A stretch of DNA of 64,000 nucleotides from Bacillus sp. 1780r2a1 (GCA_024134725.1 CP099863.1:566001-630000), one strand, 5' to 3'; shown: positions 17,237 to 28,653, counted from the stretch's first letter. A program made the numbers and translations. The notes: generated by a model not told the origin, from the letters alone.

Positions 17237-17631
17237 GTGAATGAAAAAGGCCGTAAACTAACTATTTCAGTTAATGAGATGTCCGAATTGTTGAGAGGTA
17301 AATCCTTTTGGTGGTTCGGATATTTTTGTTGGCTTGAAAAATAAGTTAAGAAATTAGTGGAATAGGGGACAGTGTCTGTAGCGCGATAGAACCAATGGTT
17401 TCTTACAAACTAACTATTTTAAAAACATCATGACTCGTCTTGGAGACAGAATCATTTAGTCATAGCCTAGCCTCTTTTCAAGTTGTACAAATACAACTTC
17501 TTTTCCATAAAACTAAATAGTTTAATAGGCTCTATTTACGTGTTAAGAGTCAACAATGTTTCTATAGACCCACACGAAACTCGTTTGGTACACTAGTTTT
17601 GCTCATTTTGTTGAGAAAGGTTGCGAACAGT
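17237..17631. other. 395-nt gap without a gene
   Basis: No credible ORF. It holds a terminator-like hairpin (17281-17332), the 13-mer AAACTAACTATTT twice (17255 and 17407), a near-palindrome at 17510-17523 and an 8-bp hairpin at 17480-17499. GGGGACAGTGTCT at about 17367 resembles ends of small mobile repeats, but no element can be delimited. No manganese riboswitch is seen upstream of the exporter gene. Confidence 0.5.
17281..17332 (+). terminator. terminator-like hairpin related to that at 59337
   Basis: TCCGAA...TTCGGA arms around an imperfect stem, followed by TATTTTTGTTGG. Length, ends and tail match the terminator at 59337-59390. Probably ends the ugp transcript. Confidence 0.55.
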
Positions 17632-18507
17632 GTGGAAAATTATTATGAACAAGCTCAAAAAGGTGCATGGGTTAGCATTGTCTCATATATTACATTATCA
17701 ATTTGTAAATTAGTTATTGCATTTATTGCAGGTTCATCGGCTTTAAAAGCGGATGGTTTAAATAACGTAACGGATATTATCGCTTCAATTGCTGTATTAG
17801 TTGGATTGAAAATCTCTCAGAAGCCTCGAGACCACGATCATCCATATGGCCATTCGCGTGCAGAGCATATCGCTTCTTTAATCGCATCGTTTATTATGAT
17901 GGTTATTGGTTTGCAAGTTCTTGCTGATGCAGGACAATCTATCTTTTTAAAAGAAGTAGAAGCTCCTAATCTATTAGCTGCATGGGTAGGGTTGGCTGCC
18001 GCAGCTATTATGTTTTTGGTTTATCGTTATAACATTAAGCTTGCTATTAAGCTAAACAGTCAGTCGCTTCGAGCTGTAGCAAAAGATAATCTATCAGATG
18101 CATTAGTCAGCATTGGCGCTGTTATTGGAATTGTTGGCTCTCAGTTTGGATTACCTTGGATCGACTTGGTTGCAGCTATTATTGTTGGATTAATCATTTG
18201 TAAAACTGCTGTAGAAATCTTTAAGGAAGCGACGCATTCCTTGACGGACGGGTTTGACCAAGAGCAGTTATTGCATTATAAAGAAGTTATTTCTGAAGTT
18301 AACGGCGTAAACGAAGTTCACGATGTGAAAGCCAGAATGCTAGGCAATCACGTTGTTTTAGATGTAACGGTAAAGGTTGACCCCTATTTAGACGTCATTA
18401 ACAGCCATCAAATTGCTGATAAAATAGAACATATGATGAGCGATGAGTATCAAATTAAAGATACGCTGGTACATATTGAGCCGGATGTATCAAGAAAGTT
18501 AACGTGA
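17632..18507 (+). CDS. cation diffusion facilitator, MneP/MneS (YdfM/YeaB) type
   Basis: A 291-residue CDF exporter with six membrane segments and a C-terminal cytoplasmic domain. Metal-site motifs DGLNNVTD and DHDHPYGHSRAEHIASL match B. subtilis YeaB (MneS), which with YdfM (MneP) exports Mn(II); manganese is therefore the likeliest ion. The frame extends to TTG 17599, but GTG 17632 starts the conserved part and has AGAAAGG 11 nt upstream; neither start is ideal. Single gene with its own terminator. Confidence 0.82.
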   Translation: MENYYEQAQKGAWVSIVSYITLSICKLVIAFIAGSSALKADGLNNVTDIIASIAVLVGLKISQKPRDHDHPYGHSRAEHIASLIASFIMMVIGLQVLADAGQSIFLKEVEAPNLLAAWVGLAAAAIMFLVYRYNIKLAIKLNSQSLRAVAKDNLSDALVSIGAVIGIVGSQFGLPWIDLVAAIIVGLIICKTAVEIFKEATHSLTDGFDQEQLLHYKEVISEVNGVNEVHDVKARMLGNHVVLDVTVKVDPYLDVINSHQIADKIEHMMSDEYQIKDTLVHIEPDVSRKLT

Positions 18508-18508
18508 A

Positions 18509-18545
18509 AAGAGTGTTTTTCTTTAGTGAAAACACTCTTTTTTCT
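18509..18545 (+). terminator. intrinsic terminator
   Basis: GAGTGTTTT pairs with AAAACACTC (ending 18537) and a T-run follows. Confidence 0.85.
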
Positions 18546-18661
18546 TTTATCAGAAGTAGATTGTTAGAAAAAAGTACTTGAAAACTCTTCACATTTTCAG
18601 ATAAGTATCCGTTATAAAAGAGGACAGTGAATTAATGAATGTAATGTAGAAAGGTGAGAGT

Positions 18662-20683
18662 ATGAAAAAATTAAGCACCAAAATGATTCTATTCTTCACA
18701 TCGATTATCATCATCTTATTATTGCTTGTTTCAGGAATTGTTTATCAATTTACGAAAAAGCAAATTGAACACGATGTGCAGGTACAATCACAAACGCTCG
18801 TGGGAGAGCTCAAAACAAATATCGATACTTATTTGAAAATGTATAGTCGTAAAGTAGCTGAGTATAGTGAAAACGACGTACTGGTTAACTTTCTAAAAGA
18901 AGAAAAAGAGCCACAAAAAGACAGCTACTTTAGCTGGCAAACGGTCCAAAGGGAATTTCAGCAAGTAAGCGAAAAATATCCAAATATGGCCCTCCAATAT
19001 ATTGGAACTGAAAATAAAGGAATGTACACGGTTCCGACGTTAGAATATGACGCAGATTATGACCCAACTGCTAGACCTTGGTATAAACAAGCAGTTGAAA
19101 GTCCTGGAGAAGTTATTTATACAGAACCGTATGAAGATGCATCTACTGGAAAGACGGTAGTAACTATTGCTAAAACAATCGAAGATCCTCAAACAAATCA
19201 ACGTCTAGGGGTACTAGCAATCGATTTAGAGTTAGATGCTTTAAATTCTATGGTAGCAAAAGCTCAAGTGAATTATGATGGTTACGCTTTTTTATTTGAT
19301 CAGCAAGGTCTTGTTCTCGTTCATCCAACCGCAACAGGCAATGAGTTGCAAAAAGAAGCGTTTATGGATGACGTTTATGCAAAAGATAAAGACTTTCTTC
19401 ATTATAAATACAAAGGAGAGGATCGAGTTCTAGCCTTTGAGACAATTGAAGATACAGGGTGGAAAATAGGAAATGCCTTTATTTACGATAATATGCTTAG
19501 TAGCGCTAAGGAAATCTTTCGTATCATTATGACTATCGCAGCCGTTGGGATTTTATTATCAATTCTCCTAATCTTCTTTATTTCAAAAAGCATGACAAAG
19601 CCAATTGTTCGATTAAAAGAAGAAGTGGCAAAAGTGGCAGAGGGAGATTTAACGGTTCATATCCAAACCAAATCTAAAGATGAAATTGGTCAACTAACCA
19701 ACTTGTTTAACGTGATGGTAGGGCGCAATCGCCAATTGATTGCAGCTGTTCAAGAATCTGTGGAAACAGTCAAGGTTTCTGTGGAAAATTTAAGTGCAGT
19801 ATCAGAAGAAGCAACAGCATCTAGTGAAGAGATTGGAAGAGCCATTCATGAAATTGCAAGCGGCGCAACGCAGCAGGCTTCTGATGCTGATTCAACTAAT
19901 CATAAAACGATGAGTTTATCAGCCCAAATTGAGCAGGTAATTGATAAAAATACCAAAATTAATACGTTAACGAGTGAAGCGATTCAAGCAAATACGCATG
20001 GTTTACATCAAGTGCAGTCACTGCGTGAACAAACGAATCAGTCTGCTAAAACGATTGAATCAGTTCAAGTTGTTATTAATGAGTTGACAGATAAGATGCA
20101 AGAGATTGAATATGTTATTCATACAATTAATGATATTTCAGATCAAACAAACTTACTTGCGTTAAATGCCAGCATTGAAGCTGCTAGAGCAGGAGAACAC
20201 GGAAAAGGGTTTGCAGTAGTAGCAGAAGAAGTACGTAAGTTGGCTGAACAGTCATCTACTGCAACAGAGAAGGTTCGTTTAACAATTGCCAGCATTCAAA
20301 AAGAAGTTGCCATGGCTCGTCAAGAATTTGACCATACAAGAGAGCTATCAGTAGCGCAAGAAGGAGCCGTAGCGGATACAGAGCAATCATTTCGTGATAT
20401 CGCCCAAAATATTGAACAGGTCGTTACATCTATTCAAGATGTGATGAACAATATGCAGGAAATTGATACTCATAAAGATGGTGTAGTAGCATCGATTCAA
20501 AGCATTGCAGCCATCGCGCAACAGTCGGCTGCAGGAACAGAAGAAATTACTGCATCGACTGAAGAGCAAATCCGAGCTATTTCGACTGTATCTGAATCTG
20601 CTGAACACCTGCAAGAGCTAAGTGAAGAGCTAATGAAAATGATTCATCAGTTTAAGATTGAAGAGGACATAAAAGGAGAATAA
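18662..20683 (+). CDS. methyl-accepting chemotaxis protein with amino-acid type dCache domain
   Basis: A 673-residue chemoreceptor. Membrane helix at 9-29, extracellular dCache domain (about 35-280), second helix near 283-310, HAMP (about 310-365), then the long coiled signalling domain with its conserved tip ([20 protein letters not shown], near 495-515). The sensor carries Y133-x4-R138-x-W140-Y141 and Asp188, the pattern of dCache_1AA domains, which bind amino acids through the alpha-amino and carboxyl groups. The ligand is thus probably an amino acid. Single gene with a strong terminator; RBS AAAGGTGAG. Confidence 0.93.
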   Translation: MKKLSTKMILFFTSIIIILLLLVSGIVYQFTKKQIEHDVQVQSQTLVGELKTNIDTYLKMYSRKVAEYSENDVLVNFLKEEKEPQKDSYFSWQTVQREFQQVSEKYPNMALQYIGTENKGMYTVPTLEYDADYDPTARPWYKQAVESPGEVIYTEPYEDASTGKTVVTIAKTIEDPQTNQRLGVLAIDLELDALNSMVAKAQVNYDGYAFLFDQQGLVLVHPTATGNELQKEAFMDDVYAKDKDFLHYKYKGEDRVLAFETIEDTGWKIGNAFIYDNMLSSAKEIFRIIMTIAAVGILLSILLIFFISKSMTKPIVRLKEEVAKVAEGDLTVHIQTKSKDEIGQLTNLFNVMVGRNRQLIAAVQESVETVKVSVENLSAVSEEATASSEEIGRAIHEIASGATQQASDADSTNHKTMSLSAQIEQVIDKNTKINTLTSEAIQANTHGLHQVQSLREQTNQSAKTIESVQVVINELTDKMQEIEYVIHTINDISDQTNLLALNASIEAARAGEHGKGFAVVAEEVRKLAEQSSTATEKVRLTIASIQKEVAMARQEFDHTRELSVAQEGAVADTEQSFRDIAQNIEQVVTSIQDVMNNMQEIDTHKDGVVASIQSIAAIAQQSAAGTEEITASTEEQIRAISTVSESAEHLQELSEELMKMIHQFKIEEDIKGE

Positions 20684-20688
20684 ATAGT

Positions 20689-20719
20689 TAAGAAGCACAG
20701 CCTCAGGCTGTGCTTCTTA
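20689..20719. terminator. bidirectional terminator
   Basis: Perfect 14-nt arms (20689-20702 and 20706-20719) with a 3-nt loop between convergent genes. Confidence 0.88.
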
Positions 20720-20728
20720 GTATCGAAT

Positions 20729-21919
20729 TTAGCTAGCTTTTTGAATGGATTCAGCTTTGGATTTTTCAGAAGTAAAGCGATCAACTAATTGTGAAATTGC
20801 TCCGTCTCCTGTTACGTTACACGCCGTTCCAAAGCTGTCTTGAGCCATATATAGCGCAATCATGAGAGAAGTCATCGTTGCATCAAAACCTAGCATCGTT
20901 TGCAGTAAGCCTAAAGAAGCCATAACGCCACCGCCGGGTACACCTGGTGCGGCAATCATAGTAATTCCCAACATCAAAATAAAAGGTAAGACCGTTCCAA
21001 ATGCTACTTCGGTACCGTTGATGTACAGTACAGCCATTGCACATGAAACAATAGTAATAGTGCTTCCTGATAAATGAATAGTAGCCAGTAATGGAATTGA
21101 GAAATCAGCTACTTTATCACGTACCCCATTCTTTTTGGCACGTTCCATTGTAACGGGAATTGTTGAAGCAGATGACTGTGTGCCCAGTGCTGTAAAGTAA
21201 GCGGGCATCATATTTTTTAATAAAGCAAGCGGATTTTTCTTAACTAACGTGCCAGAAACGCTGTATTGAACAAGTAAAATAACAAAGTGAAGAATCAAAA
21301 TCATCACAAATACTTTTGCAAAAACGCTCATAATGGTCTGCACTTGACCACCTTGTGTCATGTTGGCAAAAATCCCTAAAATGTGAATCGGTAGTAAAGG
21401 GATAATAACCTTGCCAATCAGTAGTTCCACAACCGAACGAAAATCAATCATTACTTTTTTTAATGAATCATTTTTAATAGCTGCCATGCCTAGTCCGAGA
21501 GTAAAAGCTAATACAAGTGCTGTCATCACTTCCATTGGAGCAGGAATTTGAAGTTCTAAGAAAGGTTTTAGTAATGCTTTCTCAGGGTTTTCAAATGCAG
21601 AAGATTGAATGGAGTTATTCAGCATAACCGGATATAAATTATGCGCAACAAGATAAGCTAATAATCCAGCTATTGCTGTAGATCCATAAGCTAGAGCAGT
21701 TGTTAATCCTAAATATTTTCCTGCTCCCTTTCCAATTTCTCCGATTCCTGGAGCAATGAATGCAATAATAATGAGAGGAATTGCAAATTCTAAAAAGTTT
21801 CCAAATATTTCATTGAACGTAGCAAATATGCGAACAAACCATCCTGGCATAAAGCTTCCGATTACAACACCGGCAAAAATAGCCAAGATAATCCGTGGTA
21901 AAAGCCCAATTTTCTTCAT
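20729..21919 (-). CDS. dicarboxylate/amino acid:cation symporter (DAACS family)
   Basis: A 396-residue secondary transporter of the same superfamily as GltT but from a distant branch. It shows the serine-rich hairpin (TQSSASTIPVTMER near 248-262), LSGSTITIV near 280, a glycine-rich APGVPGGGVMASLG loop and the C-terminal MAQDSFGTACNVTGDG motif. Substrate may be an amino acid such as serine/threonine or a dicarboxylate; not decidable here. Good RBS (GGAGGA) on the minus strand; single gene. Confidence 0.85.
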   Translation of the reverse strand: MKKIGLLPRIILAIFAGVVIGSFMPGWFVRIFATFNEIFGNFLEFAIPLIIIAFIAPGIGEIGKGAGKYLGLTTALAYGSTAIAGLLAYLVAHNLYPVMLNNSIQSSAFENPEKALLKPFLELQIPAPMEVMTALVLAFTLGLGMAAIKNDSLKKVMIDFRSVVELLIGKVIIPLLPIHILGIFANMTQGGQVQTIMSVFAKVFVMILILHFVILLVQYSVSGTLVKKNPLALLKNMMPAYFTALGTQSSASTIPVTMERAKKNGVRDKVADFSIPLLATIHLSGSTITIVSCAMAVLYINGTEVAFGTVLPFILMLGITMIAAPGVPGGGVMASLGLLQTMLGFDATMTSLMIALYMAQDSFGTACNVTGDGAISQLVDRFTSEKSKAESIQKAS

Positions 21920-22011
21920 GATGTCCTCCTGTGAAGTACAAATGTTTTCTAAGAATGTATTATACAGAAAGAGGGGCGAAATGTTAAGAGGAAATTTTGT
22001 TCAGAGTAAAT

Positions 22012-22058
22012 AAAAAACAGCTTCGCTCCAACACTAAGCGTTGAGAAAGAAGCTGTTT
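22012..22058 (-). terminator. terminator of yhcT
   Basis: On the minus strand AAACAGCTTC pairs with GAAGCTGTTT around a 24-nt loop and is followed by a T-run. Confidence 0.75.
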
Positions 22059-22063
22059 CGTCT

Positions 22064-22993
22064 TTAAAAATACTGATTATATGGAATTAACGAAGCCTGG
22101 TCGGTTTTTGCTGTTACGCAAATATCTTCGTGTGTAAATGGATGCCAAAAGGCTAATTTAAAGGCATGTAAAGCTTGTTGTTGACCGCTTTGTTTACGTC
22201 CGCCATACAAGGTATCGCCGATTAAAGGATGGCCGATATAGCTTAAATGCACACGAATTTGATGCGTGCGTCCACTTTCGAGCATAAGTGAGACGAGCGC
22301 CTCATTTTTTGACTTGTTTTGTCTCAACACTTGAAAGTGAGTAACTGCAGCTTGACCGGATTTTGAGACTCTTCTCCTTGTAGAGTGATGGCGGTCTTTC
22401 CCAATCGGTTCTGAAATTGTTCCTTGTTTTTTAGCAAATAGGCCGTGTACAAGAGCAACGTATGACCGCTTAATTTGTCTTTGTGCCAGCATCTGATCAA
22501 ATACAGAACTAGCAACATGGTGTTTGGTAAATAAAATAGCTCCTGACGTATCGCGGTCAAGCCGATGAACATGTCGAGGTTTTGTGTATAAACCTTGTGT
22601 AGAGAAATAATAAGCAACAGCGTTTAACAGTGTCTTAGTATCTTCAGGAGATGAAGGATGTGTATCCAAGCCCTGTGGTTTATTTATAATTAACACATGA
22701 GGGTCTTCATACAAAATTTCAAGCGGTAGTGGATACGGCTTAATTGTATGCTCTTCCGGGCTGTAAAGGTGAAGGTCAGCTTTATCTCCTTCTTGTAGCA
22801 CATATTTCCATGGTAAGGTTTCTCCATTTATTTTGATGCTTTTATTCATTCGAAATAAATGCAGCGTTTTTTTAGAAAGATGCCATTTTTCTTTTAAATA
22901 GTCTTCAATTGTTAACTGACTGTCTTGTTTAGTAATGGGAATTTTTACCCATTCACTTTTTGCATTCACGCTTATCTCATCCTTTTCTTTCAT
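22064..22993 (-). CDS. yhcT: RluA family pseudouridine synthase
   Basis: A 309-residue RNA pseudouridine synthase. N-terminal S4-like RNA-binding region (about 25-85), then the catalytic domain with HRLDRDTSG (about 142-150), whose Asp is the nucleophile, and RTHQIRVHLSYIGHPLIGD near the end. RluA/RluD enzymes modify uridines in ribosomal RNA; the exact target is unknown. It is divergent from yhcU, the same order as B. subtilis yhcT-yhcU, supporting the name. Confidence 0.9.
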   Translation of the reverse strand: MKEKDEISVNAKSEWVKIPITKQDSQLTIEDYLKEKWHLSKKTLHLFRMNKSIKINGETLPWKYVLQEGDKADLHLYSPEEHTIKPYPLPLEILYEDPHVLIINKPQGLDTHPSSPEDTKTLLNAVAYYFSTQGLYTKPRHVHRLDRDTSGAILFTKHHVASSVFDQMLAQRQIKRSYVALVHGLFAKKQGTISEPIGKDRHHSTRRRVSKSGQAAVTHFQVLRQNKSKNEALVSLMLESGRTHQIRVHLSYIGHPLIGDTLYGGRKQSGQQQALHAFKLAFWHPFTHEDICVTAKTDQASLIPYNQYF

Positions 22994-23120
22994 GAATTAT
23001 GGTAGATTTCAACAAGTGCGGAAGTTCCTTTTTTTAGGAGGAAATAACTACCTTATCTTCTTTGTTTTTATTTATGTTATCCTACGTATATAAACTTGTT
23101 TTATAAAAGGAGGGGCAACG

Positions 23121-23522
23121 TTGAAAATTGCATGTGCAGCTCCAGCTGAGATGGAACATTACATAGAAGAATTAACAGAGCAACTTCTATATGATTTATT
23201 ACCTCAATATGTATCAGATGAACGACTACAGCATATTCATAGCCATTATTTACTTGGTCATCATGATGAGTCTAACCCATTATATAATGGATTACTTGAT
23301 GAAGCATTGCAAGTCATTAGTAGTTTGCAAACAGTTATTGCTTTAGTTGAATCCATTCAACATCGTCCAATTAAAAAGAGTGATCGTGATCGATTCGGTA
23401 AAAATGTGAGAATACTTAGTAAATTTGGGTTTGTTTTTCCTTTATCTATTGAACTTTTTGAACGAGAGAACTTACTTGTATCTTATTCACAACACTCATC
23501 TCAAACTGAATATTATCATTAA
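23121..23522 (+). CDS. yhcU: YhcU family protein of unknown function
   Basis: A 133-residue soluble protein without recognised catalytic motifs, with an acidic N-terminal half, a helix-rich middle and a C-terminus rich in His/Gln. Length and position between yhcT and yhcX equal those of B. subtilis YhcU (DUF5365), the basis for the name. The start is TTG with AAAGGAGGGG upstream. Confidence 0.8.
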   Translation: MKIACAAPAEMEHYIEELTEQLLYDLLPQYVSDERLQHIHSHYLLGHHDESNPLYNGLLDEALQVISSLQTVIALVESIQHRPIKKSDRDRFGKNVRILSKFGFVFPLSIELFERENLLVSYSQHSSQTEYYH

Positions 23523-23555
23523 AAAGGAGCATCCGCTGGGTGTTCCTTTTTTTAG
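23523..23555 (+). terminator. intrinsic terminator of yhcU
   Basis: AAGGAGCATCC pairs with GGGTGTTCCTT (two wobble pairs), followed by a T-run. Confidence 0.75.
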
Positions 23556-23648
23556 GATGCTAAATAGTTAGAATTTTTAATTTTGTTTAATATAATGAAA
23601 AAAAGGGAAACTAAATTTTCAGTTATGTGCGAAAGAGGGTTGGTAAAT

Positions 23649-25187
23649 ATGTCAACAATAGATTTGTCTAAGTTTGAAAAGAAAATGATTATACGAAACA
23701 TTAAACACTCTGATATAGATGCAATATTAGCACTTCAAAAACTATCATTCCCAGGAATGGAGCCGTGGAAGCGTGAGCAGTTAGAAAGTCATCTTGAAAT
23801 CTTTCCAGAAGGTCAAATTTGTGCAGAGTTTGATGGAGAGATTATTGGTTCATGTTCAAGTTTGATTGTCAACTTTGATGAGTATGATGACCAGCATACG
23901 TGGGATGATATTACAGATGAAGGATATATCACAAATCATAATCCAGAAGGGTATAACCTATATGGAATTGAAGTGATGGTTCATCCAAATTATCGTGGGA
24001 TGAAAATTGGGCGACGACTCTATGAAGCGCGCCAAGACTTAGCACGTGAACTGAACTTAAAAAGTATTATCATTGGTGGGCGCATTCCTAATTATCATAA
24101 ACATTCAGGAGAAATGTCTCCTCGTGAATATGTAGAACAGGTAATTCACCATAAAATTTATGATCCTGTTTTATCATTTCAATTAATGAACGGTTTTACT
24201 TTGATGCGAATCAATCCTGGCTACCTCCCAGATGATTTAGCTTCTAATAAATATGCAACGCTCATGGAATGGAATAACGTAGACTATGTGCGACGTTCAA
24301 AACGCCATTTCAAAACATCATTCCCAGTGCGAATCTGCGTTGTGCAGTATATGATGAAGCAAATCAATTCATTTGAAGAGTTTGCTACTCAAGTGGAATA
24401 CTATACGGACGTTGCGTACGATGCGAAAGCAGACTTTTGTGTATTCCCAGAGATATTTACGACGCAGCTTATGTCATTTTTAGATGAGCAAATTCCAAGT
24501 AAAGCGATTCAACGCCTTACAGAGTACACAGAAGAATACATTGAGCTCTTCACAGGGTTAGCTGTAAAATATAACGTAAACATTATTGGCGGTTCACACT
24601 TTGTGGAAGAAGATGACGGCGATATCTTTAACATTGCGTACTTATTCCGCAGAGATGGAACAATTGAAAAGCAGTATAAGGTGCATATTACACCAAATGA
24701 ACGCAAATGGTGGGGGATTAGTCCAGGAAATGATGTAGAAGTATTTGATACAGATTGTGGGAAAATTGCCATCCAAATTTGTTATGACATCGAATTCCCT
24801 GAACTGGCACGAATTGCAACAGATAAAGGAGCTAACATTATCTTTACACCTTTCTGCACAGAAGACCGTCAAGGTTATTTACGCGTTCGCTATTGTTCTC
24901 AGGCACGCGCTGTAGAAAATCAAATTTATACCGTAATTGCAGGGACAGTAGGGAATTTACCGGAAACAGAAAATATGGATATTCAATACGCGCAATCAGC
25001 TATCTTTGCCCCTTCAGATTTTGAATTTGCAAGAGATGGTATTGTAGGAGAATGTAATCCAAATATTGAGATGGTCGTTATTGGCGACGTTGATCTGGAG
25101 ATTTTACGCAGGCAGCGCCAATCGGGAACGGTTCGTCAGTTAAAAGATCGTAGACATGACGTTTATAATATTAAATATAAAAAATAA
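23649..25187 (+). CDS. yhcX: YhcX: GNAT acetyltransferase fused to nitrilase-type amidohydrolase
   Basis: A 512-residue two-domain protein. The N-terminal ~200 residues form a GNAT domain (MVHPNYRGMKIGRRLYEAR is the acetyl-CoA loop, near 95-113). The C-terminal ~290 residues are a carbon-nitrogen hydrolase with the Glu-Lys-Cys triad: FPEIFTTQ (Glu), KVHITPNERKWW (Lys) and IQICYDIEFPE (Cys). Length equals B. subtilis YhcX (about 513). Substrates are unknown. ATG 23649 has GAGGG 9 nt upstream; the frame upstream to 23583 lacks conservation signs and overlaps the previous terminator region. Confidence 0.9.
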   Translation: MSTIDLSKFEKKMIIRNIKHSDIDAILALQKLSFPGMEPWKREQLESHLEIFPEGQICAEFDGEIIGSCSSLIVNFDEYDDQHTWDDITDEGYITNHNPEGYNLYGIEVMVHPNYRGMKIGRRLYEARQDLARELNLKSIIIGGRIPNYHKHSGEMSPREYVEQVIHHKIYDPVLSFQLMNGFTLMRINPGYLPDDLASNKYATLMEWNNVDYVRRSKRHFKTSFPVRICVVQYMMKQINSFEEFATQVEYYTDVAYDAKADFCVFPEIFTTQLMSFLDEQIPSKAIQRLTEYTEEYIELFTGLAVKYNVNIIGGSHFVEEDDGDIFNIAYLFRRDGTIEKQYKVHITPNERKWWGISPGNDVEVFDTDCGKIAIQICYDIEFPELARIATDKGANIIFTPFCTEDRQGYLRVRYCSQARAVENQIYTVIAGTVGNLPETENMDIQYAQSAIFAPSDFEFARDGIVGECNPNIEMVVIGDVDLEILRRQRQSGTVRQLKDRRHDVYNIKYKK

Positions 25188-25196
25188 ATTACGCCG

Positions 25197-25223
25197 CACC
25201 ATGCAAATGCATGGTGTTTTTTT
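25197..25223 (+). terminator. intrinsic terminator of yhcX
   Basis: CACCATGCA (25197-25205) pairs with TGCATGGTG (25208-25216), then seven T. Confidence 0.88.
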
Positions 25224-25276
25224 ACTCATCTTTTGTCATAATATAAAGAAATAAATAAACAGAGTGAGGGGAAAAC

Positions 25277-25831
25277 ATGAGTTTTCATGGACAATCCGTT
25301 TTGCCTGCTGTACGTGATATGAAGCAGCTGGAACGTTTTTTAGCAAGTGAATATGAGTATGGTGTTTTGTTAGATAACCAAGTAGGTTTACTGCGAGGCA
25401 TTATGAAAGAAGTTCATCGACACCAAAAGAAAATGATTATTCATCTCGATTTAATACATGGTCTAAAGCAAGATGAATATGCGGTTGACTTTCTATGTCA
25501 AGAATTGAAGCCGGCTGGCATTATCTCCACGCGTACCAACGTGATTTTAAAAGCGAAACAGCGAGGTATTTATGCCATTCAGCGCGTCTTTTTGCTAGAT
25601 AGTACAGCCCTTAAGAAAAGCTATGAGCTCATTAAAAAGGTAGAGCCAGATTTTATTGAGCTATTACCAGGGATTATTCCATCACTTCTTAAAGAGGTAG
25701 CGGAAGAAACCGGGATACCAGTTCTCGCGGGTGGTCTTATTCGAACGGAAGAAGAAGTAAAGAATGCAATCGCTGCAGGTGCAGCTGCAGTCACTACTTC
25801 GAATAAACAATTGTGGAATACGTTTAAATAA
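25277..25831 (+). CDS. glpP: glycerol-3-phosphate responsive antiterminator GlpP
   Basis: A 184-residue mRNA-binding antiterminator, close to B. subtilis GlpP from its first residues ([11 protein letters not shown]) and through [13 protein letters not shown] and [16 protein letters not shown]. With glycerol-3-phosphate it lets transcription pass the leader terminators of glpFK and glpD, both of which follow here in B. subtilis order. Good RBS (GAGGGG). A diverged second copy is at 11604. Confidence 0.95.
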   Translation: MSFHGQSVLPAVRDMKQLERFLASEYEYGVLLDNQVGLLRGIMKEVHRHQKKMIIHLDLIHGLKQDEYAVDFLCQELKPAGIISTRTNVILKAKQRGIYAIQRVFLLDSTALKKSYELIKKVEPDFIELLPGIIPSLLKEVAEETGIPVLAGGLIRTEEEVKNAIAAGAAAVTTSNKQLWNTFK

Positions 25832-25867
25832 AGAGTTATGAGGTTTGAATTTTTTGTCGAAAATGTG

Positions 25868-25896
25868 TTGACAACGCTTTCAACAGCTAGTAAACT
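25868..25896 (+). promoter_or_regulatory. glpFK promoter with overlapping cre site
   Basis: TTGACA (25868-25873), 17-nt spacer, TAAACT (25891-25896). TGACAACGCTTTCA at 25869-25882 matches the CcpA operator consensus at every fixed position and overlaps the -35 box, so glucose repression is expected. Confidence 0.82.
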
Positions 25897-25920
25897 TGTA
25901 AACAAGTTAATACATGTGAC

Positions 25921-25997
25921 GGAGAATAGGAGATCCACGATATAGCTCTTTAAATTTATATGCATGAATTTAGAGGGAAGTATGGTGGATTTTTTTA
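25921..25997 (+). promoter_or_regulatory. GlpP-responsive leader of glpFK
   Basis: The box GGAGAATAGGAGATCCACGA (25921-25940) enters a long imperfect hairpin closed by ATCCAC (25933-25938) and GTGGAT (25985-25990) and followed by seven T. The same box heads the glpD leader at 28549. It is the expected GlpP target. Confidence 0.8.
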
Positions 25998-26047
25998 TTC
26001 TCTTCTTGCTGTAAACGGTTTCTTATTAGACCGAAGGAGGTTTTTAT

Positions 26048-26875
26048 ATGAGTCCATTTTTAGGTGAAGTAATTGGCACGATGATTTTAATTATATTAGG
26101 TGCTGGAGTTTGTGCTGGTGTTAATTTGAAAAAATCATATGCAGCAAATTCAGGCTGGATTGTTATTACGTTTGGTTGGGGATTAGCGGTAGCTATGGGG
26201 GCTTATGCGGTCGGTAACATTAGTGGTGCCCACTTAAATCCTGCTGTAACGATTAGCTTTGCAATTACTGGAGATTTCCCGTGGAAAGAGGTACCTCTTT
26301 ATATAGTAGCACAAATGATTGGTGCAATTTTAGGAGCAACATTAACATATTTACATTATCTACCGCATTGGAGAGAAACAGCTGATCAAGGAACAAAATT
26401 AGGTGTTTTTGCAACAGGGCCAGCTATTCCTAATCCATTTTCAAACTTATTAAGTGAGACAATTGGTACGTTTATTTTAGTAGTTGGTTTACTAACAATT
26501 GGTGCAAATGAATTTACAGAAGGATTGAACCCATTAATTGTAGGCTTTCTTATTATAAGCATCGGTTTATCCCTTGGTGGTACAACTGGTTATGCTATTA
26601 ACCCTGCACGTGACTTAGGTCCGCGTATTGCACATGCCATCTTACCGATTGCAGGAAAAGGTTCATCAAATTGGAGTTATGCTTGGGTGCCTGTCCTAGG
26701 CCCGATCTTAGGTGGATCATTAGGGGCAGTATTCTATCTTGCAGCTTTTAAAAATCAAACAGGAAGCGCGCTATGGGTTGTATTAACACTTGTGGCAATT
26801 GTGTTTGCTGGAGTGTATGGGATATCAAAAGCAAAAAATGCGCCAGGAATGGCAAAGAAAAGCGTTATCAAATAA
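26048..26875 (+). CDS. glpF: glycerol uptake facilitator GlpF
   Basis: A 275-residue aquaglyceroporin for passive glycerol entry. Both NPA motifs of the pore are present: HLNPAVTISF (about 64-73) and AINPARDLGPR (about 186-196), the latter with the Asp typical of glycerol channels. Six membrane segments. RBS GAAGGAGG. First gene of glpFK; 65 nt without terminator separate it from glpK. Confidence 0.97.
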   Translation: MSPFLGEVIGTMILIILGAGVCAGVNLKKSYAANSGWIVITFGWGLAVAMGAYAVGNISGAHLNPAVTISFAITGDFPWKEVPLYIVAQMIGAILGATLTYLHYLPHWRETADQGTKLGVFATGPAIPNPFSNLLSETIGTFILVVGLLTIGANEFTEGLNPLIVGFLIISIGLSLGGTTGYAINPARDLGPRIAHAILPIAGKGSSNWSYAWVPVLGPILGGSLGAVFYLAAFKNQTGSALWVVLTLVAIVFAGVYGISKAKNAPGMAKKSVIK

Positions 26876-26937
26876 ATGAATGCGTTTTAATCACAGTCAG
26901 AGTAAAATAAAAGAAATAATACAAAAAGGGGAAATAA

Positions 26938-28431
<1,494 letters not shown>

Positions 28432-28496
28432 AAATGTAGATATTGGTATTTTGAATGTTAAAATTGAAAAATTCCTGCTGATATAGAGGAAAAACC

Positions 28497-28525
28497 TTTA
28501 AAATTAATCATATTTATGCTATACT
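28497..28525 (+). promoter_or_regulatory. glpD promoter
   Basis: TTTAAA (28497-28502), 17-nt spacer, TATACT (28520-28525). The -35 box is poor; the leader box starts about 15 nt after the expected start site. Confidence 0.55.
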
Positions 28526-28543
28526 AAAGACAAGTTAATAATT

Positions 28544-28612
28544 TGGTTGGAGAATCGGAGAGACCACGAATCCATATGTTATACATATGCGATTTGTGGT
28601 CTCTTTTTTTTA
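28544..28612 (+). promoter_or_regulatory. GlpP-responsive leader of glpD
   Basis: TTGGTTGGAGAATCGGAGAG (28544-28563) followed by a stem of GAGACCAC-GAATC with GAT-TTGTGGTCTC and a T-run (to 28612). The box matches that of the glpFK leader. Antitermination by GlpP is the known control of glpD in B. subtilis. Confidence 0.85.
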
Positions 28613-28653
28613 GATAACTGTAAAAAATTGAAAAAAGAAAAGGGGAATGACAA

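Noticed and set aside
17367-17380. Insertion sequence end in the gap after ugpQ
   Set aside because: No transposase remnant, target duplication or second end could be found.
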